Below, piece after piece: positions 36,842-47,034 of a stretch of 64,000 bases of DNA. Origin of the DNA: Methanolobus sp. ZRKC5 (GTDB taxonomy: Archaea > Halobacteriota > Methanosarcinia > Methanosarcinales > Methanosarcinaceae); the NCBI RefSeq assembly GCF_038446525.1, contig NZ_CP151792.1:2604001-2668000 (forward strand), given 5' to 3'. The notes below the pieces were generated by a model. The model was not told the origin of the DNA. It searched no databases and was given only the letters and a program-made list of their open reading frames with translations. Numbering within the stretch: position 1 is the first letter of the stretch; each line of letters opens with the position of its first letter. A program made the translations under genes and the position numbers.

Positions 36842-37093
36842 TTATTCCAGGCAAAAGTACTCACCTTTTAGAGCAAATTTGTGATATATATAGCACTCAG
36901 AACACATACACCCTTTTTTCTGCGTGCCAGGATATACACCTTTAGAACAAAACATGAAGACACCATATCCAGGATATGATGGACATCTTGGACAATTACA
37001 ACCTTTGGAATGATGATAGGAGGTACATATACCGAAATATTTACCATGACTTTTTGATGAACATGAGTCTTCCCCTGTCGTAATAACACCCCA
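36842..37093 (-). CDS. Cys-rich DUF2769-like protein without a standard start codon
   Basis: One minus frame reads EDSCSSKSHGKYFGICTSY, GCNCPRCPSYPGYGVFMFCSKG, GCMCSECYIYHKFALKG and EYFCLE-stop. The spacing of CxCxxC, FC, CxCxxC and YFC pairs is that of the DUF2769 proteins of methanogens (by memory of the family). The frame is open from a TAG at 37094-37096, but no ATG, GTG or TTG occurs before the cysteine region. GGTG at 37087-37090 is followed by ATT and ACG codons. It is either started at a near-cognate codon or truncated; the Cys pattern shows this is the real frame, not the overlapping one. Confidence 0.55.
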   Translation of the reverse strand, partial: WGVITTGEDSCSSKSHGKYFGICTSYHHSKGCNCPRCPSYPGYGVFMFCSKGVYPGTQKKGCMCSECYIYHKFALKGEYFCLE

Positions 37094-37143
37094 CTAATAG
37101 ATGAAAATTAAAAATCAATATAAGGAAACTAAAGAAGAAAAGC

Positions 37144-38487
37144 TCAGATGAGCTTTTCCTGAAGATACTTCTTAAAACCGGAATAATCCGTACTAAGATA
37201 ATCCATATACTCCTCCTTCCCTTCTACCTCTTTCAGGCTTTGTGGAAGTTCGGGCTCAACTCCCGTTTCGTTCTTTACATGTTCAGGGAACTTAGCAGGA
37301 TCTGCTGTTTCCAGAGTGACTGCAAGCGTATTATCACCTGTTTGGGATCTGAATTCGAGCAGGCCTTTTACACCGACTGCACCATGAGGCTCGATAAGTA
37401 TGCCATATTGTTCATATATTTCTTTTATTGTAGCTTTGGTCTCGCTGTCCGTGACAGAACCAGAGTAGATATCATTCCTAAGACTTTCCATGTCAGGCTC
37501 TTTGCTGATATTCCCAATCTCATCCATCTCACCACCATAGATAGCGATAAGTCTCGCAAGATTACTGGGATGACCTACATTCATTGCATTAGATAGACAG
37601 TTCTTTGATGGAACTATCTTCTCGTAGTCACCAGTTCTCAGGAAGTGTGGCACTTCATCGTTTTCATTCACAGAAGCAATTATCTTCTTTACAGGTATGC
37701 CCATTGTCCTTGCCAGAATACAGCCCATCATATTACCAAAGTTACCTGATGGAATGGAAAATATGATTTCTTCCGGGTAGTCCCTGAGCTTTGCATAGGC
37801 ATAGATATAGTAGATTGATTGAGGAACCAGACGACCAATGTTTATGGAGTTGGCTGATGAAAGGTTGAGATGTTTGAGATCCACGTCTGCAAATGCCTGC
37901 TTTACCATTGCCTGACAGTCATCGAACTTACCGTCAATCGAGATGGCAGTAATGTTTCCATTAAGAGTGGTCATCTGCTTGCGCTGACGATCTGAGACCT
38001 CATCTGTGGGGAAGAGCACGATGACCTTTATATTGTCAAGACCATAGAATGCGTGTGCAACAGCGCTTCCGGTATCACCGGAAGTTGCTGTAAGGATTGT
38101 CAGACTTTTATTATCTTTGCTAAGATAATACTGCATGAGCCTTGCCATCATGCGAGCTGCGAAGTCCTTGAAGGATGCAGTTGGTCCCCTGTCAAGCCTC
38201 ATGATGTATGTCTGCTCGTCAACTTCCTCAAGAGGAACTTCATAGTTGTAAGCATCATAGATGATGGCTTTCAGTGATTTGTCATCTACCTCACCTTCAA
38301 GAACCTTGTTCAGTACCCTGTATGCAATTTCAGGATACGACACATCCTTGAAGGAGTCAATCTCTTCTTTTGAGAAGGTCGGAAGGCTTTTTGGCATGTA
38401 AAGCCCTCTGTCCGGTGCAAGCCCGGTTATAAGGGCCTCCTGAAAGCTTACTTCCGGTGCCTTAAGATTTGTGCTATAGAGTTTCAT
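37144..38487 (-). CDS. thrC: threonine synthase
   Basis: 447 aa. Converts O-phosphohomoserine to threonine with PLP. Schiff-base lysine in GPTASFKDFAARMM near residue 110; TATSGDTGSAVAHAF binds phosphate; SIPSGNFGNMMGCILARTMG follows. Matches the class with the N-terminal YSTNLKAPEVSFQEALITGLAPDRGLY. Single gene on the minus strand. Confidence 0.96.
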   Translation of the reverse strand: MKLYSTNLKAPEVSFQEALITGLAPDRGLYMPKSLPTFSKEEIDSFKDVSYPEIAYRVLNKVLEGEVDDKSLKAIIYDAYNYEVPLEEVDEQTYIMRLDRGPTASFKDFAARMMARLMQYYLSKDNKSLTILTATSGDTGSAVAHAFYGLDNIKVIVLFPTDEVSDRQRKQMTTLNGNITAISIDGKFDDCQAMVKQAFADVDLKHLNLSSANSINIGRLVPQSIYYIYAYAKLRDYPEEIIFSIPSGNFGNMMGCILARTMGIPVKKIIASVNENDEVPHFLRTGDYEKIVPSKNCLSNAMNVGHPSNLARLIAIYGGEMDEIGNISKEPDMESLRNDIYSGSVTDSETKATIKEIYEQYGILIEPHGAVGVKGLLEFRSQTGDNTLAVTLETADPAKFPEHVKNETGVEPELPQSLKEVEGKEEYMDYLSTDYSGFKKYLQEKLI

Positions 38488-38611
38488 TGTAATCAGGAAT
38501 TCAGTTGATGTGTATTAGTATTAGTATAAAGTAAATGATGACCTTTAAAGGATAAATAAGTATGAATAACTTGCCATCCATCCGCGATCAGATATTCAAA
38601 CCAGATTATTT

Positions 38612-38845
38612 TTAATGAGAGAGTCTGCCCATTGGTTCAAAAGGTGCAGCCTCATTATGCTCAGCAAATAATAGTTCCTGATCCACGGACTTGAGACGCA
38701 ACATGATACCATCTCCGTGGACACCTGCAAACATATTACCTTTAACGAAGTGGACAGTGGTTCTAAACATTTTTCTAAATTCCACATCAAAGTCTGCAAG
38801 TACATCTGCAAGCAAGATTGTCAGCTCTTCAGACGGTTTTTCCAT
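38612..38845 (-). pseudogene. TfoX N-terminal-domain protein, truncated
   Basis: About 77 aa. FRKMFRTTVHFVKGNMFAGVHGDGIMLRL and PFEPMG are the TfoX/Sxy N-terminal fold, but the family normally continues 15-25 residues after FEPM, whereas this frame stops at GRLSH. GGTG (38861-38864) is followed after 6 nt by ATT rather than a standard start; ATG 38845 and TTG 38866 are other options. Probably a degenerate gene. Confidence 0.6.
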
Positions 38846-38992
38846 GTCATAAATTTTCGTCACCAATCAATTCAAAATGTTGTTTAAGGACTAATTAGCC
38901 CCATTTTCAATCGATATTAATTGTATTTAATGCTAATGTCAGGGCAATGTCAAACATATAAGAAAATCCCATACTCTATCCATACATGAATC

Positions 38993-40615
38993 GTAACTAT
39001 TCAGCCTAGCCCACTTCCACCAAGCTGATTTCTTCATCCACGATCAATTCTGCAACTTTGGAACAAATGAATTGCCATAAAATATTGCACTAATTGCATC
39101 GATAACAGATTCAGAATTCTTATTAACAGTAGACACGTATCCTCTTATACGGCAGAAATTTTTTGCACCCTGTTCACTGCGGAAAGTACCTGATATCTTC
39201 TGCTGTACTTTCGTCATTCTGATATCTCTTTCAGCCTGATTGTTATCAAACGGAACGTTTTGGTCGTACATAAATCGTAAGATATCCTCTTTATGGCCAA
39301 TAAACCTATCCAGCAAATTCTTTACCGTGGTCTGCTTCTTACGTCCTCGTTTTTTAGACCGCACATTTGATTCCGGATCAGGAGGATTTTCATTCACTCC
39401 TAAACAAGTTATGTGATCATAATCCTCACTGAACCTTTGAATTAGCTCAGTATCTAAAAGATCATTATCAACATGATGTTTAATGCATATCAAGAGATCA
39501 CTCATTATCTTTGGCCACTGTTGATCCCTGTTTTCGGAAGCTCCAGTTAACTCTCGTAATAAATGTGCATTACATAATGAATGTTGACATTCATATTTGT
39601 TGTACGGTTTCCAAAAATCATGTGTTGCAACACCAGTGTAACCTGGTAATATGCCCATAGCATCCATTGCTTCTGAGCCCCCTTTTGCGATGTGCAAAAT
39701 AATAGGTCAGTTTGTCTGTACCTGCCACATGAAGCCAATTACGAACTGCATTTATTCTCATTCCTGTTTCATCCAGATTGATGACAGGAGATTCTTTCAG
39801 GAGATGTTTCACTGTATTTTCAAAAGCTCCAAGCTTCTCAAAACAACTACGTTCCGTGTTCACCAAAGTAGCAGGACTTATCTTGCATCCCAAAATATCA
39901 GAGAACAACTTGGTAACACGCTGATAAGGAAGTAATTGGTAAGTGTGCAAATAAACTGCAAATGACTTAACTCGATGACCGTATTGAGTCGGCTGAGTTA
40001 CACCATCTGGAAAAAGAGCTTTGTTTACATGAGAACATTTGGGACATGTTTTAATCTCGCAACGATGTTCAATGCAATTGATAGTTATAGGAGGAATGTC
40101 AAAGACCTGTCTTCTTTCATAGTCAGAGGGAACAGAAGCTAACGATCTCCCACAATTGACGCATTGATTAACAGGATGAACAATAACTTCATCCGGATCA
40201 TCATTTATTCTTAATGTAGTACCAGGATGACCGTTTTGACCACCTACATGCTTATTGGTCTTTTTTCTTTGACTTTTAAGGGTTGGTTTATTCCGTGCAT
40301 AAGAATCAGTAGAAGGTGGTTTGCTACTGTTGCGACTATTCTTTTCAAGCATTTCTTCCAAATGCCTGACACGCTCTTCAAGTTGTGCAATTTGGAGAGA
40401 TTGATGTTCAATTATCCCAAGTAATCGAGTTACAAGTTCTACTACTGCTTCTGGACCAGCTTCATAAACTGCAAGTATTTCTTCGCGGTCTATACAAATC
40501 CCCTCAGATTGATAGACGTTTTTTATGATATTTTACTGAATATTTTTTAACACATAGAATGAAGCCATAGTATATTGTTTTTTGCATCATTAAAACAGTC
40601 AGGCTGAATAGTTAC
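38993..40615 (-). mobile_element. IS66-family element, copy 3
   Basis: 1623 bp with the same inverted ends (GTAACTATTCAGCC) and the 8-bp duplication CATGAATC (38985-38992 and 40616-40623). One base longer than copy 1 because of an extra C in the transposase. Inserted in intergenic DNA between the TfoX-like gene and the metallophosphatase gene. Confidence 0.92.
39044..40493 (-). pseudogene. IS66-family transposase, frameshifted (copy 3)
   Basis: Same protein as copies 1 and 2, but a run of five C at 39678-39682 (four in the other copies) shifts the frame in the HRKRGSEAMDAMG segment. The N-terminal piece ends about residue 291 of 482, before the last catalytic Glu region, so this copy is inactive unless frameshifting occurs. 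The start again is an ATA behind GAGGGG. Confidence 0.88.
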
Positions 40616-40788
40616 CATGAATCAAAACATAATTAAAACAAGTAACAATGTTTCGAAATAATGTTCCCAATGTTATTTGCGTTATTATACACTAATATTA
40701 TAATTAGTAGCATTATTGCAATTAATTACCAGAATTTTAATAAATGAAATCAAGTTGCTTAGTAAGGAAATCAAAAGGCGGGGGTTTA

Positions 40789-41604
40789 ATGTCAATCGTA
40801 GTCGTTTCAGATGTACATCTTGGTATGAAAGAAGCTAATACAGATAAATTTGTAGAGTTCCTGAATTTTTTAAAAACCAAAAATGTTGAGCATTTGGTTC
40901 TTCTGGGAGATATAATAGACATATGGAGAAGGGACTTCACAAAGGCAGTCATTGAGTGTTCGGAATCATTGACACTTTTAAATGATATGAAAGGTAAAAC
41001 CGAAGTTCATTACATTGTTGGCAATCATGACTATTATTTGCTACGTCTTAGCGAACTTTTAGGTGAAAACTTCCCATTCGAAATTAAAAAATCGACTGTA
41101 ATTAAAAGTAAAGATCAAGACTTCTTCTTTTTTCATGGATATCAGCTGGAAGTACTGTGCAATCCATACTATAAATCGATGAAAACATACGAAACCTTTA
41201 GCGAACACATGTGTCTGGCAGGAGATGATGCAGGCAATGCTGCCGATAAACTATGGAAAAGCATACAGACACATAGCTCTCTGTGGGATAGTTTGAAGAA
41301 ATTCCCCGAGAATCCCCATGCTGCTCTTAAATCAATGATGGAGCCACCCGAAACAAGAATCAGAAACTTCCATAAACATAATGTTATTAAGCCAATCGAA
41401 GAACTTGCGGAAGCAAAAACCAGGCATTTTCTGTTAAGTATACGTCCTGAACAGTATTTGATATACGGCCATACTCACCATCCATATGTTGAAGAGGAAA
41501 ATAAAGTGGCGAATACAGGAAGTTGGGGGTTTGGTGAGAAAAAGAAGTTAGATTATATCGAGATTACCGATGATGTGGTGATTTTAAAGGAATTTACCGG
41601 GTAA
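40789..41604 (+). CDS. calcineurin-like metallophosphoesterase
   Basis: 271 aa from ATG 40789, preceded by GGGGG. All metal motifs are present: VVSDVHLG, LLGDIIDIW, IVGNHDYYLL, FFFHGYQLE and YGHTHHPYVEE. The order resembles UDP-2,3-diacylglucosamine hydrolase-like phosphoesterases, but archaea lack lipid A, so the substrate is unknown. Single gene. TATA-like sequence near 40690-40700. Confidence 0.88.
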   Translation: MSIVVVSDVHLGMKEANTDKFVEFLNFLKTKNVEHLVLLGDIIDIWRRDFTKAVIECSESLTLLNDMKGKTEVHYIVGNHDYYLLRLSELLGENFPFEIKKSTVIKSKDQDFFFFHGYQLEVLCNPYYKSMKTYETFSEHMCLAGDDAGNAADKLWKSIQTHSSLWDSLKKFPENPHAALKSMMEPPETRIRNFHKHNVIKPIEELAEAKTRHFLLSIRPEQYLIYGHTHHPYVEEENKVANTGSWGFGEKKKLDYIEITDDVVILKEFTG

Positions 41605-41879
41605 GATCTCTAATTTTTTACTAACTAACCACTGTTCCTTATTTTTCTTTTTTCCCGGCTTAATAAGCAAATTCCCCATTATTCTGAATAGAACTTTTTC
41701 AGTAACCATGCAATGTTTAAAGCAAAATTTTGCCTTTGCAGTAAAAAAATCAGATTTTCTCATCTAAAAAATGATATAGTATAAATAGATTCACACCTAT
41801 ACATTCTTCAGACCCATACTATGCAAATATTTAGCTTTTTTATGAGATGCGCAGAACATGAAAAAAACGTTGGCATTGT
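41605..41879. other. 275-bp intergenic stretch next to IS1
   Basis: AT-rich; no gene seen. It does not encode the missing C-terminal half of the flavin oxidoreductase truncated on the other side of the IS1 element. Confidence 0.45.
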
Positions 41880-42561
41880 TAATTAAACATAGCTAGTTCT
41901 TTATTCCTATATTTCATCAAGAGCAAAACGGAGATTTTTAGCATTTCAAGACTTTTAGTATAACACTTTGACTTTCTCCTTAGTCTTGCCAGGAAATGCC
42001 TAAATATGCTGTTGTATCCTTCAACAGTATATGTTTCTGCTTTTGATCGAGTATGGATGTTTCTGGGGACTAACTTGGCATATGCCCTCCAATAATCCGT
42101 CATTACTTCCCCAACCTCTTTTGTCTTTAACTTTTTCCAGAGTTTTTGTCCTGTTTTTGTTCCTCTGCTGCCAAAAGAGCAATCGATGAATTTCTTCCCA
42201 TATCTATCAACAGCAATCCATATCCAGCAGTAGTTTTTTTATTCCCAATATAAGTATGCATCTCGTCCAATTCCACAACAGAAATCTCATTTTCACTTTT
42301 TAGATCCTCTAATTCACTACCAAATTTTCGAATCCATTTTTGAACAGAAACATGACTAACGCCCAAAAAACGTCCAATTGAACGAAATCCCAACCCCTCC
42401 AGATAGAGTTGTAAAGCCTGTCGCTTAACAGATACGGGGCTAGCGGTGGATTTTATATCTACTGAATAGTTGTATCCACAATCATGGCATTTGTAGCGTT
42501 GTCGACCATCAATCCTACCGTTCTTCTTATGACTGGAACTCTTACACTTTGGACAATTCAT
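41879..42561 (-). CDS. IS1-family transposase, two frames (programmed -1 shift or broken)
   Basis: Frame A (42561 to about 42235) encodes the zinc finger MNCPKCKSSSHKKNG..CHDCGYNYSVD, an HTH (ALQLYLEGLGFRSIGRFLGVSHVSVQKWI) and ELDEMHTYIGNKK. Frame B then continues NYCWIWIAVDRYGKKFIDCSFGS ... MTDYWRAYAKLVP ... YNSIFRHFLARLRRKSKCYTKS. The switch is at seven A followed by C (42240-42233 on the minus strand), like the A6C slippery site that E. coli IS1 uses for its -1 frameshift. If used, one ~225-aa DDE transposase results; otherwise it is a pseudogene. Confidence 0.78.
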
Positions 42562-42603
42562 ATATAAAAAGAGGCCATCATATTATATAACGATGTTTAA
42601 TTA
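41880..42603 (-). mobile_element. IS1-family element
   Basis: About 724 bp between inverted TAATTAAACAT (41880-41890) and ATGTTTAATTA (42593-42603), the usual IS1 size. I found no target duplication, and the two flanks do not belong to one gene, so a deletion next to the element is likely. Confidence 0.75.
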
Positions 42604-43316
42604 CCAAAGCCCTTTTTTTCTATTTTTATAAGTTTCTGACTTGTAATGATTCTGATTCCTGCTTTTTCTGATGCTTTTATCAGCATGTTCACAAGGTCAG
42701 TGTCAAATGTCTTGAGGATATTCTCTCCTCTGTGGATTATCGTAACGTCTGCACCTGCTCTTGCAGCTATGTGTGCAAATTCAAATGAAATATAGCCGGC
42801 ACCTACAAAGATCATCTTCTTAGGGAATTCTTTCATATCAAGGAACTCATCACTGGTTGTGATAAGTTCTGCTCCGGGTATATCAATGGGCTTTGATCTT
42901 GCTCCGACAGTTACAAGGATGTACTTCGAAGATATGAGTTTGTCTCCGATAGCCAGTGTGTTCCTGTCATGAAAACTCACTTTACCGTGATAGGTATCTA
43001 TCCCTGCATCACTGAATGCTTTTTCTTTAGGACTTGTTAAGGAGTGAACCAGTTCATCCTTAAAATCTATCAACTCAGGCCATTGAAGATAATTATTACA
43101 CTTTATACCTTTATTTTCCATCCTCTTACCGGAAGCCACTATATCGGCAGCACCACTAAGTATCTTCTTTGGAATGCATCCATGAAATGCACAGATTCCT
43201 CCGTACTTATCCTTGTCTGCAATGGCAACTTTCATTCCTGCATTGTTGAGTTTGTATGCAAGTGAAGAACCTGCAACTCCGGTACCTATTACAAAAGCAT
43301 CATATTCTATATCCAT
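42597..43316 (-). pseudogene. class I pyridine nucleotide-disulfide oxidoreductase, truncated by IS1
   Basis: 239 aa, about half the family length (~450). FAD-binding DAFVIGTGVAGSSLAYKL, redox-active disulfide GGICAFHGCIPKK (family: GGTCxxxGCIPSK), ATxGARSKP-like VTVGARSKP, and the NAD-binding MIFVGAGYISFEFAHIA. The frame ends GFGN-stop inside the IS1 end, so the NAD and dimer domains are lost. A mercuric reductase/dihydrolipoamide dehydrogenase relative; nonfunctional now. GGGG precedes the ATG. Confidence 0.85.
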
Positions 43317-43469
43317 TGATATATTCCCCAGTAGCTGGTTTTTTCGTTATTGAATTGCATCATATTATAAATATTATAGAAGTATAGTCTGCTCATCTTT
43401 GAACATCTGATGAAAATATCGTAAATTTGCAACTAAGGTTGCAGCTTGAAAAAGTGGGTCAATAATACT

Positions 43470-43667
43470 TCAGACATCATCGGGATTTTGGTCCGGCTGG
43501 ACAGTAATTATCTTGCTAATGGAAATGTGTGAATAGCGTCGGTCTGTTATCTCAAGAGTAAGGACTCCATCGTTGCAAGCTTTTACATTCCCTCTGAATG
43601 TAAGTATTCCCCCACAATAGACGGAAACATCTTTTCCCATAAAATTCTCAAGAATAAATGATTGCAT
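43470..43667 (-). CDS. MM0924-type small protein
   Basis: 65 aa from the ATG at 43667 (AGTGAT 4 nt upstream; ATG 43673 also possible). MQSFILENFMGKDVSVYCGGILTF..NVKACNDGVLTLEI..RYSHISISKIITV is an Sm/PRC-like small beta-barrel known from Methanosarcina (MM0924 family). Function unknown. Single gene. Confidence 0.7.
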   Translation of the reverse strand: MQSFILENFMGKDVSVYCGGILTFRGNVKACNDGVLTLEITDRRYSHISISKIITVQPDQNPDDV

Positions 43668-43833
43668 TTCCATCACTATCAACTATTGATAATATATTGA
43701 TTATTTTTCATATAAGTATTGATTGATATTGTTGTCTAATCCTGATTTTAAATTCCGTTTCCCAAAAGGATGAAATAGTTGCCAAAAGATAAATAGTGCC
43801 AATCCCATCTAGCTACCAAAGCGGTGATTACCA

Positions 43834-44373
43834 ATGGCTGACAAAAGAAGAAAACGAGGTTTTTTTGATGATATCTTTGATGAAGGTAACTTTGGTGATA
43901 TAGAGGATATCATAGAACACATGATGGACAAGTTCGGTATCAACCTCGATGATTTTGAAACACAACCCTTCTTCTACGGATTTTCTGTGTCCAGACATCC
44001 CGGTGAAGAACCAGAGATCAGGGAATTTGGGAACGTCTTTCCCGATGGTGATGAAAATGATGAATTGGAGTCTGTAAAACAACAGTTCAGGGTAAATGAA
44101 AGAAAGCCTTTGATAGATGTTTTTGAAATAGATGGGAAAATCCATGTTATGGCAGAGCTTCCTGACGTGGAAAAGGAAGACATTAATCTGGATGTTACTG
44201 AAACATTGCTTAAACTGGATGCGCAGACTGAATTAATATCTTATTCAGAAAGTATCGAACTTCCTTCAAGTGTGGATCCTGATACTGCAAAGGCAACATA
44301 TCTTAATGGTGTCCTCGAAGTTGTTATGGATATGAAAGAGTTAGGATTAGCTCGCTCAGTTCACATTGATTAA
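43834..44373 (+). CDS. Hsp20/alpha-crystallin family protein
   Basis: 179 aa. The alpha-crystallin domain starts near residue 95 (PLIDVFEIDGKIHVMAELPDVEKEDINLDV) and includes the A-x-x-x-NGVLEV motif (ATYLNGVLEVVM). The N-terminal part is acidic and Phe-rich (GFFDDIFDEGNFGDIEDIIEHM), as in archaeal DUF-type Hsp20 proteins. A small heat-shock chaperone that holds unfolded proteins. GGTGAT lies 5 nt before the ATG. Confidence 0.87.
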   Translation: MADKRRKRGFFDDIFDEGNFGDIEDIIEHMMDKFGINLDDFETQPFFYGFSVSRHPGEEPEIREFGNVFPDGDENDELESVKQQFRVNERKPLIDVFEIDGKIHVMAELPDVEKEDINLDVTETLLKLDAQTELISYSESIELPSSVDPDTAKATYLNGVLEVVMDMKELGLARSVHID

Positions 44374-44494
44374 TTACTCTTCTTCTACTTTTTTAATCAT
44401 TTATATTTACTTATTTGTTTTATACCAACATGTATATATGTATTACATATAACTATTATTTAGTTTTGCAGAGTATGTAGTTGTGGGGGTAAAA

Positions 44495-46864
44495 ATGTCT
44501 GCTAATTCAAGGGAGATGGATAGCAATAACTTTGTTCTACCAGAAATGTTGCAGTATGTTCATTCAGATGTATTTTCTAAGCTTGATATAGGAATTCTTT
44601 GTCTGGATAAAAATGACAAGGTTCTTTATTCTAATGAAGTCTTTCAGTTCCTTACAGGAACTAACGATGCAGATGTCATAGGAAATAATCTGAACCATCT
44701 GTCTTCAACAATTATGAAAAATTACTCATCTTTGTTCGATTGTATACTTTCGGCAAAAAAGCTGGAAGATTTCAATAAAAAAGATCCTGTAAAAATAGTA
44801 ACCCATGATGGTTGCCTGAAGTATTTTACCTGTGATATCATTCCATCTTTTGAGAATGAGGGTCGTTTTAATGGCATGATGTGTCTTCTCAAAGATGAAA
44901 CGGTTAAAACAGTTTGTTCAAATAAATCTTTTTTTGGACGTGATGGACTGGATGTCTCACATCTTCCGTTCGTATCATTTCTATGGAAAGGAGATGATTC
45001 ATGGTCTGTAGAATATGTATCGGATAATGTAGTTCAATTTGGTTATGGCCCTGATGATTTCAAATCCGGAAAACTCTCGTATGTAGACATTGTACATCCA
45101 GATTATCTGGGAAGTGTCAGAAGTGCAATTGATCAATGTGCCGGGAATAATTTTTCTAAAGAGTACATGCTTTTAACCGCAAACGGAGAATCTCGGTGGG
45201 TTCTTGAAAAGTCATATGCTATTCGTGATAAATATAAGAACATAACTCATTTCCACGGTATTATTCTTGATATTGATGAAAGGAAAAGATTTGAACAGGA
45301 ACTTAAGAGTACTAACCTTCAACAAAGTTCTCTCTCAGAACTTGGGGAAAAAGCTCTTTCCTGCAGTGATATAAATGATCTGATGAACTATACTGTGGAG
45401 CTTATAGCAAATACTCTCGATGTGAAGTATGGAACTATAATGGAAAAGCTTTCAGACGGACGTTTTCTCCTGAGGTATGGATACGGGTGGAGTGATTGGG
45501 GTATTGGTTCTGTTGTCGTAGACAAAAACGAAGGTTCACAGGCAGGTTACACAGTATTTACCGGCAAACCAGTTATCATTGACGATTTGAGTAGTGAAAT
45601 ACGCTTTAAAGTACCACGTTTTCTCCATGAACAAGAGGTTGTTAGTGGAGCCAGTGTTATAATCGGAAGCAAGAACGAACCTTTCGGAATATTATGTGTC
45701 CATACAGATATAAAGAAAAAATTTTCAGAACATGAAATTAATTTCCTTCAGTCTGTTTCATCCATACTCGCCGATACTATTAGATTGCGGGAGTCATTCA
45801 GCTCTTTGGAATTATATAAGAAACTGATGAACCAGTCTACTGATTATATCATGGTTCTTGATGCGGTATCCAAGAAGTTTATCTATCTAAGTGACCGAAT
45901 ATTTCAGAGTCTTGGTTACTCTGAATCTGAAATAATGGCTCAGAATATCTTTGAGCCGGATTGTTTCATAAAAGGACTCAATATGCATGATGTTACCAGT
46001 AAAGTAGTTGATAAAGGTTCATTATTGCTAGAGTCTGAGTTTATGCGAAAAAATGGAACATCCTTTCCTGTGGATATAAGTTTTGCATTTGTGGAGAATG
46101 AAGATAGTACATATATGGTGTTGATAGGGCGAGATATAAGTGAAAGGCGAGCATTTGAAAAAGCCATTAAGGAGCACTCAAATCAATTGGAATACTCCAA
46201 TGAGCTCAAAGACATGTTTGCTGATGTTACAAGCCACGATCTTACAAGTTCAGTTTCCATAATAGAAGGATTTGTTGAATATCTGTCTGAAATTGAAGAT
46301 GATGATGGAAAAAAGCATCTTCTTGGTAATATTAATAAAGCTACTGAAAAATTAAAGAAGACAATAGAATATGCTTCCGTTTTCGCAAAAATGAATTGTT
46401 CAACAGATATGGTTACCCAGAAGTTGGATCTTCGGTGGTTTTTTAGTAATTCTATGGCAAGACTTCACGATAAAGTTATGGCTAGTAATATTGAAGTTGT
46501 ACTGAACTCTCCTGAGTCCTGTCCTGCCCGTGTAAATCCAATTTTGGATGAGGTATTTTTCAATCTGATGTCAAATGCCATAAAATACTCACCAGAGGGT
46601 AGTGAGGTAATTGTGGATATAACTGAGGCAGGTAACAAATGGAAGGTCAGTGTATCTGATGTTGGTCAGGGTATCTCTGATGAAGATAAACTAAGTATAT
46701 TTGGCAGATTCAAAAGGGCAGGATCTTCCTCTATTCAAGGAAAAGGTCTTGGACTTTCAATCGCTAAAATGGCATTGAAGTGTCATGGGGAAGAACTTCA
46801 TGTTATTGATAATAAGGTAGGTAAAGGCAGTACTTTTTGGTTTACTGTAAAGGTGTATGATTAG
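44495..46864 (+). CDS. soluble sensor histidine kinase with PAS-PAS-GAF-PAS
   Basis: 789 aa from ATG 44495 (GGGGG 5 nt before). Order: PAS (LDIGILCLDKNDKVLYSNEVF), PAS with PAC (WSVEYVSDNVVQFGYGPDDF ... HFHGIILDIDERKRFE), GAF (DINDLMNYTVELIANTLDVKYG), PAS (DYIMVLDAVSKKFIYLSDRIFQSLGY), an H-box of the form TSHDLTSSVSIIEGF, and HATPase (FFNLMSNAIKYSPEG, DVGQGIS, GKGLGLSIAK). No membrane segment; senses a cytoplasmic signal. No receiver or regulator nearby. Confidence 0.92.
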   Translation: MSANSREMDSNNFVLPEMLQYVHSDVFSKLDIGILCLDKNDKVLYSNEVFQFLTGTNDADVIGNNLNHLSSTIMKNYSSLFDCILSAKKLEDFNKKDPVKIVTHDGCLKYFTCDIIPSFENEGRFNGMMCLLKDETVKTVCSNKSFFGRDGLDVSHLPFVSFLWKGDDSWSVEYVSDNVVQFGYGPDDFKSGKLSYVDIVHPDYLGSVRSAIDQCAGNNFSKEYMLLTANGESRWVLEKSYAIRDKYKNITHFHGIILDIDERKRFEQELKSTNLQQSSLSELGEKALSCSDINDLMNYTVELIANTLDVKYGTIMEKLSDGRFLLRYGYGWSDWGIGSVVVDKNEGSQAGYTVFTGKPVIIDDLSSEIRFKVPRFLHEQEVVSGASVIIGSKNEPFGILCVHTDIKKKFSEHEINFLQSVSSILADTIRLRESFSSLELYKKLMNQSTDYIMVLDAVSKKFIYLSDRIFQSLGYSESEIMAQNIFEPDCFIKGLNMHDVTSKVVDKGSLLLESEFMRKNGTSFPVDISFAFVENEDSTYMVLIGRDISERRAFEKAIKEHSNQLEYSNELKDMFADVTSHDLTSSVSIIEGFVEYLSEIEDDDGKKHLLGNINKATEKLKKTIEYASVFAKMNCSTDMVTQKLDLRWFFSNSMARLHDKVMASNIEVVLNSPESCPARVNPILDEVFFNLMSNAIKYSPEGSEVIVDITEAGNKWKVSVSDVGQGISDEDKLSIFGRFKRAGSSSIQGKGLGLSIAKMALKCHGEELHVIDNKVGKGSTFWFTVKVYD

Positions 46865-47034
46865 TTTGAAAAAGTAGCATGATAAATTTAGAATGACAAC
46901 TTTTATTAAGAACTGCAATTATATTCAATGTCTGTTATTTCTGTGTATTCCTGAATATGTTCTTTCAAAGTCAAATTACCACAAGTAATATATAGTTGCC
47001 AAAAAATTACTTTCTGGTATTAGAGGTATATCGA

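Noticed and set aside
36868-37089. 73-codon frame starting GTG over the Cys-rich gene
   Set aside because: The overlapping frame carries the ordered CxCxxC pairs of a known protein type, so this one is the shadow.
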